Source: Alkalihalobacillus sp047302405
GTDB lineage: Bacteria > Bacillota > Bacilli > Bacillales > Bacillaceae_D
Length of the DNA: 64,000 bases
Assembly: GCF_047302405.1 (NCBI RefSeq)
Contig: NZ_CP154853.1
Location: 2,728,001-2,792,000 of the forward strand
Direction: 5' to 3'
Positions within the stretch are counted from its first letter, which is position 1, and the number at the start of each line of letters is the position of its first letter. The translations under genes and the position numbers were made by a program. The notes below the pieces were generated by a model, which worked only from the letters and a program-made list of their open reading frames with translations, searched no databases and was not told where the DNA came from. This document shows, piece after piece, positions 27,200-35,775 of the stretch.

Positions 27200-27826
27200 T
27201 TAAAATGTCTGTGCAACTGTTTCAGCTTTATTCATTCCTTCTTTGATGATTTCTTTTGCTTTGTCTGGGTATTGATTGTGACCTTCTACAATAACGGTTT
27301 TAATATCTTGTACCCCCCAAAAGTTTAAAACTGTTTTCAAATAATTCACAGACATTTCTGCCGATTTGGCTGGTCCTTCAGAATAGATCCCCCCTCTTGC
27401 ATTTAACAACACCACCTTTTTATCAGAAAGTAATCCAACCGGACCTTCTGCTGTATAACTAAAAGTTTTTCCTACTTGTCCTATATAATCTAAATAAGTA
27501 TGCAATGCTGCAGGAATGGTAAAATTCCACAGAGGGAAGGCGAAAACAATTTTATCAACCTCTAAGAATTGATTTAAGTATTTATTTACTAAATCAGTTC
27601 CTTTCTTTTCAGCTGGAGTTAATTCTAGGTTTTTAGCTAATTTAAACATCCCATTAATTTTATCTGTATCATAATAAGGTAAATTTTCTTTGAAAATATC
27701 CAATTCAATCACATTATCCTCTGGATGAGATTCTTTATAGCTTTCTAAAAATGATTGATATAATTGAACACTAACAGATTGCTCAATAGGTCTAGAGTTG
27801 GCTTTAATAAATAATACGCTTGTCAT
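27200..27826 (-). CDS. azoR: FMN-dependent NADH azoreductase / quinone reductase
   Basis: 208-residue flavodoxin-fold enzyme that reduces quinones and azo compounds by two-electron transfer from NADH. Motifs: N-terminal SVLFIKANSRP phosphate-loop region, FAFPLWNFTIPAALHTYLDYI near residue 95 and LLNARGGIYS near 140, all typical of AzoR. Good ribosome site AAAGGAG. Divergent from the TetR-type regulator gene at 28104; operator site C (27976-27990) lies next to its -10. Confidence 0.92.
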   Translation of the reverse strand: MTSVLFIKANSRPIEQSVSVQLYQSFLESYKESHPEDNVIELDIFKENLPYYDTDKINGMFKLAKNLELTPAEKKGTDLVNKYLNQFLEVDKIVFAFPLWNFTIPAALHTYLDYIGQVGKTFSYTAEGPVGLLSDKKVVLLNARGGIYSEGPAKSAEMSVNYLKTVLNFWGVQDIKTVIVEGHNQYPDKAKEIIKEGMNKAETVAQTF

Positions 27827-27975
27827 TTTTATAAACTCCTTTATTTGAAAAAGTTTTTATATAATTTGGTTAAGGTTAAAAAACATATTTCTTCGGTACT
27901 ATCATCAAGTAGTCAATCTCCTTTTTCTCTTTTCACCTCCGGGTAAACAGTGTTTATAGACATCTAACGCTTAAA

Positions 27976-28024
27976 CAACATTAGTTGCATAAACTATGAT
28001 AAAATAAAATAATTAAAGCAACAA
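27976..28024 (-). promoter_or_regulatory. Operator site C and promoter of the azoreductase gene
   Basis: Operator CAACATTAGTTGCAT (27976-27990) matches sites A and B. On the minus strand a -10 TATCAT (27996-28001) and -35 TTGTTG (28019-28024) are separated by 17 bases, placing the operator just downstream of the -10 over the transcription start. It lies in the divergent region with the TetR-family gene, whose product is the probable binder. Confidence 0.65.
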
Positions 28025-28038
28025 TCATCAGAATTAGT

Positions 28039-28062
28039 GAAGTGTTGTCAAAACAACACTTC
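28039..28062 (+). promoter_or_regulatory. Perfect inverted repeat upstream of the TetR-family gene
   Basis: Ten-base arms GAAGTGTTGT (28039-28048) and ACAACACTTC (28053-28062) around CAAA. It lies 41 bp upstream of the start codon. It contains GTTG/CAAC like the flavin-gene operators but in the opposite arrangement. It could be a second operator for autoregulation or an RNA hairpin in the leader. Confidence 0.5.
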
Positions 28063-28103
28063 TTCATAATTGTTCTTTTTATAAACAAGTTGAGGTGAAT
28101 TAA

Positions 28104-28694
28104 ATGAGCACAAAAAAAGTGGATCCACGAGTAACACGTACAAGACAACTTCTTCAAGAGGCTTTTACAACATTAATTCGGGAAAAGGATTTTAAAGCGA
28201 TAACAGTACGAGATATTACCGAGAAGGCAACTGTTAACCGTGCAACGTTTTATGCACATTTTACAGATAAATACGAATTATTGGACTCTACCATAACTGA
28301 TACATTTAGAAATACCCTTAGACAAAAAATAAATTGTCATAAGGCCATCAATCAAGAGACCCTTACGAAAATCGTTATGGTAATGTGCGAATATCAAAAA
28401 AATTTAACAACTCTGTGTTCAAGTAGATATCAATCTTTGGAACCTGTAATTGAAAATAATATTATCGAAGAACTACAAACTTTAATTTTTCATATCCTTC
28501 TAGAAACAAAAAAACAAACAACTTTATCAGTTGATGATGAATCCCTAAAAGCAATATCAATGATGCTAAGCTGGAGTATTTATGGTGCTGCTTACTCTTG
28601 GAATAAAGAAGGAAGGAATTTATCAGTTGAGGATTTCGGTGCTAAAATCACACCTATTATCATGAATGGTGTAGAATCAATTATGGAGAAATAA
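28104..28694 (+). CDS. TetR-family transcriptional repressor of flavin oxidoreductase genes (predicted)
   Basis: 196-residue regulator. N-terminal TetR helix-turn-helix at about 10-58 (TRQLLQEAF...DITEKATVNRATFYAHFTDKYEL, the canonical pattern) and an all-helical C-terminal ligand domain. Ribosome site GAGGTGA. Divergent from the azoreductase. Because three flavin oxidoreductase promoters in this window carry the same 15-bp operator and this is the only regulator among them, I infer that it represses all three, probably in response to quinones or other electrophiles. Confidence 0.88.
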   Translation: MSTKKVDPRVTRTRQLLQEAFTTLIREKDFKAITVRDITEKATVNRATFYAHFTDKYELLDSTITDTFRNTLRQKINCHKAINQETLTKIVMVMCEYQKNLTTLCSSRYQSLEPVIENNIIEELQTLIFHILLETKKQTTLSVDDESLKAISMMLSWSIYGAAYSWNKEGRNLSVEDFGAKITPIIMNGVESIMEK

Positions 28695-28717
28695 CGATGT
28701 AAAGATAACAAAAAGAC

Positions 28718-28749
28718 CGTCCTCCCTTTCACAAATGAAAGAGAGGACG
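28718..28749. terminator. Bidirectional terminator between convergent tetR-type and monooxygenase genes
   Basis: CGTCCTCCCTTTC pairs with GAAAGAGAGGACG (one mismatch) around ACAAAT. On the minus strand it is followed by GTCTTTTTG; on the plus strand by TGTGCTTTAATATTTT. The U-run is better for the monooxygenase direction. Confidence 0.75.
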
Positions 28750-28783
28750 TGTGCTTTAATATTTTGCTCATAACTTTTATTAT

Positions 28784-29842
28784 TTAATGAGATAATGTTT
28801 TTTTATCGATTTCCTTTTGAACAATCGGTGCTACTTTATTCGCAAGTAAATCAATAGCTTTTTCTACTTGTACCAATGGTTGATCGGCCAAATCTATTTG
28901 CCCCATAAATCGAGAATGTCCGTATAATTCATGTTGATATAATATTTTTTCAGCAAGTTCATCTGGACTACCGACCGCTAAAATATCTCCTGTCGAACGT
29001 TGTTTTGTTAGTTGTTCTTCTGTTGTAAAGAAATTGCGCCCACGCTCCTTCATAAAGTAACCGAGATATTGATTATAATGTGGCAAAAATTCTTTTACGG
29101 CTTTTTCTCCTGTTTCAGCTACATAAGCATGCCCGGTGACAGCTACCTTTAATTTTGATAAATCATGACCCGCTTCCTTGGCAGATTGCCAGTATAAATC
29201 TGTGAGATGCTTTACAGATTCAGCTTGTCCACTTAACAAAGCAAGTGCCATATTCAATCCAAGCTTTCCTGCTCGTATTGCACTTGAAGGCGTACCACCA
29301 ACACCAACCCAAACTGGTATGTTCTTCTGAATTGGCCTCGGGGCAATTTGGGCATTTTGAAGTGCCGGTCGAAACTCCCCTTCCCAATTAATGAGTTCCT
29401 TCTCTTGCAATTGCATAAATAACTTCAACTTTTCCTCAAACAAAGCATCATAATTATTTATATCCGCTCCAAAGAGAGAAAAAGATTCTAAAAAAGCTCC
29501 ACGTCCTAAAATGATTTCACTACGTCCATTTGAAAGTAAATCAAGAGTTGCAAAATCTTCATATACCCTCACTGGATCAGCGGTACTTATAACTGAAAGT
29601 GCACTTGTTAGCTTAATCTTTTCTGTTTCACGTGCAATGGCTGATAAAATCATTGCATATGATGATGTTACGAAATCCAACCGGTGATGCTCTCCAATTC
29701 CAAAAACATCAAGTCCTGCTTGATCGGCCATTTTAGCAATGTTAATCATACCCTCAACCCGTTCCTTAGCTGTGGTACTTTTTCCATTCACACCTGGAAT
29801 TCGATCCCCTAAAGAATAAACACCAAATTCAAAATTACTCAT
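28784..29842 (-). CDS. LLM-class (luciferase-like) flavin-dependent monooxygenase
   Basis: 352-residue bacterial-luciferase-fold TIM barrel that uses reduced flavin and O2. Typical segments: FGVYSLGDRIPG at the N terminus, VFGIGEHHRLDFVTSSYAMILSAIA near residue 45, GRSEIILGRGAFLESFSLFG near 105, and PVWVGVGGTPSSAIRAG near 180. The best-known group with the EHH-RLDF pattern comprises LLM oxidoreductases of unknown substrate. Ribosome site GGGAGGAT. Reduced flavin probably comes from the FMN reductase at 22176, which has a near-identical promoter region. Confidence 0.9.
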   Translation of the reverse strand: MSNFEFGVYSLGDRIPGVNGKSTTAKERVEGMINIAKMADQAGLDVFGIGEHHRLDFVTSSYAMILSAIARETEKIKLTSALSVISTADPVRVYEDFATLDLLSNGRSEIILGRGAFLESFSLFGADINNYDALFEEKLKLFMQLQEKELINWEGEFRPALQNAQIAPRPIQKNIPVWVGVGGTPSSAIRAGKLGLNMALALLSGQAESVKHLTDLYWQSAKEAGHDLSKLKVAVTGHAYVAETGEKAVKEFLPHYNQYLGYFMKERGRNFFTTEEQLTKQRSTGDILAVGSPDELAEKILYQHELYGHSRFMGQIDLADQPLVQVEKAIDLLANKVAPIVQKEIDKKTLSH

Positions 29843-29877
29843 TATATATACATCCTCCCTTGATTAATTCATCGTTT

Positions 29878-30052
29878 TTAATTACTCCATGCAACCAATT
29901 GCACAGAAATTCAATAACTGAAACCACTCATTAAGCAACATATTTTGTTTAGCTAACATATGTTGCATTCATAATATATCAAGTGAGGACTAGCATCACA
30001 ACCAACAAAAAATAATCTTTATCTTCTAAACAACAGAACTACAAAAATGTAT
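29878..30052. repeat. Duplicated promoter region, copy 2, with operator site B
   Basis: Nearly identical to 22797-22985. Operator TAACATATGTTGCAT (29954-29968) is followed after two bases by ATAATA (29971-29976; TATTAT -10 on the minus strand). Downstream (30053-30300) I see no gene; the segment around 30180-30300 has mixed composition with no recognisable feature. Confidence 0.7.
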
Positions 30053-30313
30053 AGAAATTAAAAATTATTAAAGTTAAAACAATTTAATACTTAATCAAAC
30101 CAACTTATCTCAACTGCAGTCTATTCAATAACACACTTACAGCAGTATAGCCATGTTTATGTAGGTAATTCTATTATTTAAGGTTCGTCGTATAGAAGTT
30201 GGTTTGACGGCCCGTTTCTCTTATAACGTTTGGAGTTTTTTCCTGTCACTTTACCACTCTTGAAGTTTTATTTTCACACGTGCAGAGCACGTGGTTTTAA
30301 ACCCATATAATAA

Positions 30314-30349
30314 AAATCAGAACAAAGGGTAATCCCTTTGTTCTGATTT
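30314..30349 (-). terminator. Terminator of the GH43 gene
   Basis: Perfect 16-base arms AAATCAGAACAAAGGG and CCCTTTGTTCTGATTT with a 4-base loop, followed on the minus strand by TTATTATATGG after the terminal T-run. It lies just beyond the LPXTG-like tail remnant. Confidence 0.85.
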
Positions 30350-30351
30350 AG

Positions 30352-30429
30352 TTATTGCTTCAATTTTCTTCTTGTATTTAAGATTAAAGATGAACCGACT
30401 AGTAATAACATCACGCCTTCCCCCATCCA
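30352..30429 (-). pseudogene. In-frame remnant of a sortase sorting-signal tail after the GH43 stop codon
   Basis: Directly after the TAG stop of the GH43 gene the same frame stays open for 25 codons and encodes W-M-GEGVMLLLVGSSLIL-NT-RRKLKQ and a TAA. A glycine-glutamate start, hydrophobic run and RRK end are the layout of the membrane part of an LPXTG anchor (TGE... hydrophobic... RRK); the LPxT residues are missing and the hydrophobic run is short. It looks like a decayed cell-wall anchor of this or a deleted neighbouring protein. Confidence 0.5.
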
Positions 30430-32916
30430 CTAATTAGCTGTCACGTTAAATCGAGCAAAATCAGCGATTCCATTAGAGTTACGTAACCCTACCCTTCCAT
30501 GAGTAAAGGCATATGGTGATGTATCCTCATACACAATTTTAGGACTATCCATATCATTAACGAATACTTGGATCTCTCCGCCATTTACTACTACTTTCAT
30601 CTGATGAAAAATCCCCTCTGGCAATTCGGCCGATACAGACGCTAAATTTTCCCATCCATAATTTTGTTTTCCTAAATGCACCCCGTCTGCATTAATAAAT
30701 GCATAATAACCTTGAAGGAAATCTCCATTATTTTGATTACGCTCTGCTCCGTTCGCTGCATTCATTCCTCGTACAAGAATCCCTGCATCTCCATCCGTAT
30801 TGTTCAAGCTTACATCTACTTCAACTGTATAATCTGTCCAACCTGCCTTTCCAACTAAAGCTTTTGAAAAGTTACGCTCACTTGGCTGAAAGATCCCACC
30901 TCTCGCTGACCAATATCCTTCATACATCATCCATTCATTCTCTAAACCTTCTGTAAAATTTTCAGTTATTTGTTCAACCGTATCAGCCTCATAAAAAGTC
31001 ATAGCTGCTAAATGAACTTCTCCTTGTACTAACTCTACTTTCAATTCCTGTTGCCCCTCTGACAACTCCAGATCTTTGACGGTTATCGTTCGCCAGCTTT
31101 GGGCTCCTCCTCCTGTATTAGAAAGAGAAATCGTACCCGAGATATCTTGATCAGCTTGCCATATTCTTAATTCAGTATCTTCATCTTCAGTAGCGAATCG
31201 CAAATCAAGATGGTACGTTCCTTCTTTAGAAACATTTGCAAGATAAGCTAACCATTCTTCCTGTTGCTTTAAACTCACACTATAACCACCATCTTCACTT
31301 TCTTGGATAGCAACCGCATCATAACGATACTCCCCATTTTTATTCTCTTCGTTCAGAACATGATAACCTTCTCCTTGACCACCACTTTTATAATGAATCG
31401 CTTGAACTGTGCCCGGTAGAGGTTTATACACATCCCATACACTGCTTCCATTCACATCATTACTAAAGGCAATGTAACCGAAATCCACTTGAACATCTTC
31501 AGTCATATAACCAATTTTCCCACCATCTAGAGCAGCAGTTAAACTCAATTGATGCATACCATCCACATAGATTTCGAAAGAATCCGAAGACTTTTCTACT
31601 CTTATTTGGTGAAGCTTTGTAAAGTCAAACTCTTCCGGTAGTTCAGATGAAAACCAATCCGAATTTTGTCCATCAACAGTAAAGCGAGCAAGGAGAGCAT
31701 GATCACTCGGACTGAATAATGCGACTCCATAATTATTCTCATTTTGATAGGAAAATACAGCACCATATAATTGACTAGAACTTCCTAAACTCTCGTTCAC
31801 CATTTTCCCATGAAATTCTGCTGTATAATCATTTGCTGTTGCTTCTTTTATTACTTGTTTATGCCATTCCGTCGAACCCGTTGCTGTCTGTCTCAAGTAG
31901 GTTTGATTTTCAATCCCCCATTCCCCACCATTGATATCCTCCCAACTATTACCTAGTTTCCCCCTATTAAAACGCTCTTCAAAAACAGGTGATGCAGGCC
32001 CTTGTTGTTCGGTAAAAGTAGGTCCAAGTACGAGCATTTTGTCGCCATTCCAGGCAATTCGATCAATATTCATATGGCGTAACGGACCTACAATACCCGG
32101 CCCTTCTAAGTTGTGATAAATGATATAATCCTCATCTAGATTCGGACCCTTTACTACACTGTTATGTCCTAAACCGACATTAGAACCTTCTGTATTTATA
32201 ATAATAGGGTTTTGGTCCGAAAGCTGATATCCTTCAATTGGATGCTCACTAACTGCGTAATCAATCCGGTAAGCATCACTAAATACATGATTTCCGGTAT
32301 ATGTCATATAGTACTTCCCATTTCTTTTAAAAATGGTCGAACCCTCTGTCCATCCGTCCATATAAGCATCAGTTAAAATACTTGTGCCTATTGTTAATGG
32401 GTCACTCATCGGGGCCACTTCAATTCCGTCAGTTCCTGCATGCGAAAAATACATGGAACCATCATCATCAATAAAGACACTGCCATCAATTGATTTCCCT
32501 AAATTTTGTGAAGCTAAATGAAACGGCCCGGTCGGACTCTCACTTTTCAATATATAATGACCTTGCCCAGCTGGAGAAGTGTACATATAAAAATATCCAT
32601 TCCAATAGATCACTTCCGGTGCATATGCTGCCCTCGTTTCAGGTTCTTCTGTCACAAGCCCTTCATATTGCCAATCAACTAAATTCATAGAACTCCATGC
32701 CTTGACACCAATATCGGTATCTCTCGTACTAACATACAAATAGTACATTCCATTATGTTTCATAACGAACGGATCCCCTAATCCATATTCCTCCCATTCG
32801 TCTTCTAAAGCAATTGGATTTTGATATCGCACTTCTTTTTCATCCTCCGTTCCATTACACGAACTCAAAAAACTAACGATTAAAAATAATGTAATTGTCA
32901 TTAGCCTTATACGCAA
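30430..32916 (-). CDS. GH43-family glycosidase lipoprotein with CBM6-like and two beta-sandwich modules
   Basis: 828-residue surface enzyme, probably an arabinofuranosidase/xylosidase/galactosidase. Type II signal peptide with lipobox L-S-S-C20. GH43 five-blade propeller at about 30-310 with base D48 (GLGDPF), D144 (IDGSVF) and acid E in WTEGSTIF near 195. Then a concanavalin-like domain (about 315-500), a CBM6-like domain (about 505-645, beginning AIHYKSGGQGEGYHV) and a second laminin-G/DUF1080-like sandwich (about 650-828). The lipid anchor places it outside the membrane, where it would trim glycan ahead of the importer encoded upstream. It has its own terminator and is separated by one from the GH2 gene. 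Confidence 0.88.
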   Translation of the reverse strand: MRIRLMTITLFLIVSFLSSCNGTEDEKEVRYQNPIALEDEWEEYGLGDPFVMKHNGMYYLYVSTRDTDIGVKAWSSMNLVDWQYEGLVTEEPETRAAYAPEVIYWNGYFYMYTSPAGQGHYILKSESPTGPFHLASQNLGKSIDGSVFIDDDGSMYFSHAGTDGIEVAPMSDPLTIGTSILTDAYMDGWTEGSTIFKRNGKYYMTYTGNHVFSDAYRIDYAVSEHPIEGYQLSDQNPIIINTEGSNVGLGHNSVVKGPNLDEDYIIYHNLEGPGIVGPLRHMNIDRIAWNGDKMLVLGPTFTEQQGPASPVFEERFNRGKLGNSWEDINGGEWGIENQTYLRQTATGSTEWHKQVIKEATANDYTAEFHGKMVNESLGSSSQLYGAVFSYQNENNYGVALFSPSDHALLARFTVDGQNSDWFSSELPEEFDFTKLHQIRVEKSSDSFEIYVDGMHQLSLTAALDGGKIGYMTEDVQVDFGYIAFSNDVNGSSVWDVYKPLPGTVQAIHYKSGGQGEGYHVLNEENKNGEYRYDAVAIQESEDGGYSVSLKQQEEWLAYLANVSKEGTYHLDLRFATEDEDTELRIWQADQDISGTISLSNTGGGAQSWRTITVKDLELSEGQQELKVELVQGEVHLAAMTFYEADTVEQITENFTEGLENEWMMYEGYWSARGGIFQPSERNFSKALVGKAGWTDYTVEVDVSLNNTDGDAGILVRGMNAANGAERNQNNGDFLQGYYAFINADGVHLGKQNYGWENLASVSAELPEGIFHQMKVVVNGGEIQVFVNDMDSPKIVYEDTSPYAFTHGRVGLRNSNGIADFARFNVTAN

Positions 32917-32984
32917 TGAACTCCACTCCTTCCGAGTAAGTTTCTAGCAGCAAACTCATTTTAAACAAGCAAAACCATGAAAAA

Positions 32985-33014
32985 AATCAGGTGGAAAAAC
33001 TGTCCCACCTGATT
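32985..33014 (-). terminator. Terminator of the importer-GH2 operon
   Basis: Ten-base perfect arms AATCAGGTGG and CCACCTGATT, followed on the minus strand by TTTTTTCATGG. It lies 55 bp after the GH2 stop codon, so GH43 is transcribed separately or by read-through. Confidence 0.85.
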
Positions 33015-33068
33015 GAAACCCTTCTCTTCACTCTGCTAATAAGTAGGATCTGAACTTTATGTCAAAAC

Positions 33069-34859
33069 TTATTTAATCCATATTTTGTCTGCATCATTAA
33101 TTTCCTTTATTTTTTCTAATGCAATCTTCGGTGTTCGGTCTTCTTTCAACAAACCGTTGATTTCTTGTTGAACATCAGTCGTTTGTGTATAGCAATAACC
33201 ATTTATATAAGGAAGCGATTTGATCGCATCTGTTATATCACGATACCGTTTCAAAAATTCTTCCTCTGTATTCACTTGATTTCCATATCCCCAGCCACTT
33301 GCTTCATTAAAAGCAATACCACCATATTCCGTGATCATGATCGGTTGACCTTTGTATTGATAACCATCTGCAAATGCATATTTATGTTTATTATGAGGAA
33401 TTTCATTGTTTAAAATTGGACTCTTGTCTTTATAACGCTCATAGAATACCTTACCAAGCTCCTCATAGTCATGAAGGGCAATAATGTCAGAAATCGTATG
33501 CTCCCATCCATCATTAACAATGACAGGCCGCTCTGAATCAAGCGTTTTGGTCAAATAATAAATCATCTCTGTGAAGGCCTGTTGCTTTTTATCTTTAAAA
33601 ATATTTGGTACCCCCCATGATTCATTAAAGGGAACCCACGTTATAATTGACGGGTGATTGTAATGTTGCTGCACAATCTCTAGCCATTCTTTTGTGAAAT
33701 TTTCAACGGCTTCATCGGAGAATTCATAAGTGGCTGCCATTTCAGACCAGACGAGCAATCCTTTTTTGTCACACCAGTATAAGAAGCGTTCATCTTCTAG
33801 CTTCTGATGTTTACGAACCCCATTAAATCCCATCGCTATCGTCTTTTCAATATCTTCTAGCATTGCTTCATCTGATGGAGGCGTCAACATCGTATCTGGC
33901 CAATAACCTTGGTCAAGTAAGAGCTTTTGATAAATAGGAACATTATTGAGGAGCACTTGACCATCTTTAATCGATACTTTTCTCATGCCAAAATAGGATT
34001 GCACCTCATCGACCACTTGATCCTTAATAGATAAAGTAAATCGCACATCATATAAATTAGGGTGTTCCGGACTCCAATGCATCACTTTCCATTCATATAA
34101 GTCAGAAAGCAAACTGACTTCCACACGACTATTCGTACGATCTGGCACGTTTGTAAACCGCTTTACGACTTCCCCAGCAAAGCTAATGGTCGTTTCGAGC
34201 TTCCAATCCGAATCGATCTCACCATTGAGCTTATAATCGAATAAAACAGAATTCGTATCCAATTTAGGCTCAATTTTCACCTTTTCAATGCTCTCCTTTT
34301 GTAAAAATTCGAGCCACACCGTTTGCCAAATCCCCGTATTTTGCACATACCAACAACCAAAATTCTCATCACGCCAACGTTGCTTTCCTCTCGGTCGATA
34401 ACAACTCTGACTGTCTTCTACCTTGACCACTATTTCATTTTCTTTTGTATAATCGAGAGCATTTGTAATATCAAAGGAAAAAGCAGCATTTCCTCCAGCA
34501 TGTTCACCAATATATTCCCCATTAATCCACACTTTTGTTAAATAGTCTGCTGCTTGAAACCTTAGTATCGCTCGTTTCCCGATTTCCTTTTTAGCGATTT
34601 CAAATGTTCTTTGATACCAAATATAAGGATGAAATTCCTCTTTACCAATCCCACTAGCTTTTGTCTCATACGTAAAAGGAACTTGTATATCAGTTGTAAA
34701 GGAAGATTGTTGATACCACAACCCTTTCTCACCAATGTTGTCGTCATCAAATGCAAACTTCCAAGTCCCATTTAAATTCATCCATTCTTGACGTTGAAAT
34801 TGAGGGCGCGGATATTCTGTTCGTTGGTAAGTAACCTTGCTTTCTGTTGTTGTTGTCAT
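33069..34859 (-). CDS. GH2-family glycoside hydrolase (beta-galactosidase/beta-glucuronidase-like)
   Basis: 596-residue cytoplasmic retaining glycosidase, short for GH2. Domains: jelly-roll sugar-binding domain (about 15-180), immunoglobulin-like domain (about 185-300) and TIM barrel (about 300-590). Acid/base E413 (WVPFNESWG) and nucleophile E511 (MITEYGG) are both present. No signal peptide. Last gene of the operon binding protein - MalF - MalG - GH2, so it probably cleaves the imported oligosaccharide. Exact sugar (galactose, glucuronate, mannose) not decidable. Confidence 0.92.
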   Translation of the reverse strand: MTTTTESKVTYQRTEYPRPQFQRQEWMNLNGTWKFAFDDDNIGEKGLWYQQSSFTTDIQVPFTYETKASGIGKEEFHPYIWYQRTFEIAKKEIGKRAILRFQAADYLTKVWINGEYIGEHAGGNAAFSFDITNALDYTKENEIVVKVEDSQSCYRPRGKQRWRDENFGCWYVQNTGIWQTVWLEFLQKESIEKVKIEPKLDTNSVLFDYKLNGEIDSDWKLETTISFAGEVVKRFTNVPDRTNSRVEVSLLSDLYEWKVMHWSPEHPNLYDVRFTLSIKDQVVDEVQSYFGMRKVSIKDGQVLLNNVPIYQKLLLDQGYWPDTMLTPPSDEAMLEDIEKTIAMGFNGVRKHQKLEDERFLYWCDKKGLLVWSEMAATYEFSDEAVENFTKEWLEIVQQHYNHPSIITWVPFNESWGVPNIFKDKKQQAFTEMIYYLTKTLDSERPVIVNDGWEHTISDIIALHDYEELGKVFYERYKDKSPILNNEIPHNKHKYAFADGYQYKGQPIMITEYGGIAFNEASGWGYGNQVNTEEEFLKRYRDITDAIKSLPYINGYCYTQTTDVQQEINGLLKEDRTPKIALEKIKEINDADKIWIK

Positions 34860-34878
34860 CTGTAATACACTCCTTTAA

Positions 34879-35775
34879 TTAGCCTTTAATTCCTGTAAAA
34901 CTAATGCCTTTCACAATTTGTTTTTTGAAAATTAAGAATACGATGATGACCGGTATTGAAGCGATAGCATTGGCCGTCATCGGAAGTACATATGCTTGTG
35001 AGTAAGTTGAATTAAATACCGGAATCCCTACAGGTAACGTATAAAGTTGCTCCGATAAAATAGATAGATACGGCCATAAGAAGTTATTCCAAGAACCAAT
35101 AAATGTAAAAATGGCGATAGCTGCTAACGCTGGTTTCGCTAATGGCAAAACAATTTTATAAAATAGTTTGAAAGAGGAACACCCATCTATAATGGCACTC
35201 TCAACAACCTCTTTTGGTACTCCATCAAAAAAGCTCTTTAAGATAATGACACCGAGTGAGGATGTAATCATCGGTAAGATTAGTCCCGCATAAGTGTCAA
35301 TCATATTGAGGTTTTTGACGATTTCATACAATGGAATAATCGTTGCTTCCCCCGGGATCATTAAACCTAATAAGAAAAAGATGAAAATAAACTTTTTATA
35401 TCTAAATTTCATTTGAGATATCGCAAATGCTGCGAGTGACGTAATAATTAATGTTAATATTGTGGTTATGAGTGCAACAATGAAACTATTAAACACCCAA
35501 CGTAAAATCAAGCTTTCAAATAATAAATTCGTGTAATTATCAAAAGTAAATGGTGGCATAAACCAATCTAGGGGGTTAGTCGTCGAAAAGCCATTTGGCT
35601 TCACAGACACAAACAACATCCATATGATTGGTAGAATAAACAAAATCGCTACAAGGAAGCCTAAGGTTAATTTCAGCCTGCGCATCGGATCACGATTTCG
35701 CTGTAATAAAGCTGTGTTTTTATTCTTGCTTGGTTGAGTGGAGTTATGATTCTTAGATACTTTTACTTCACTCAT
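34879..35775 (-). CDS. CUT1 sugar ABC transporter permease, MalG type
   Basis: 298-residue permease with a polar N-terminal tail of about 30 residues and six predicted helices. EAA loop near residue 205 (ESAIIDGCSSFKLFYKIVLPLAKPALA) and the KGISFTGIKG C terminus are characteristic. The start ATG directly follows the TAA of the MalF-type gene, indicating coupled translation. Confidence 0.93.
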   Translation of the reverse strand: MSEVKVSKNHNSTQPSKNKNTALLQRNRDPMRRLKLTLGFLVAILFILPIIWMLFVSVKPNGFSTTNPLDWFMPPFTFDNYTNLLFESLILRWVFNSFIVALITTILTLIITSLAAFAISQMKFRYKKFIFIFFLLGLMIPGEATIIPLYEIVKNLNMIDTYAGLILPMITSSLGVIILKSFFDGVPKEVVESAIIDGCSSFKLFYKIVLPLAKPALAAIAIFTFIGSWNNFLWPYLSILSEQLYTLPVGIPVFNSTYSQAYVLPMTANAIASIPVIIVFLIFKKQIVKGISFTGIKG

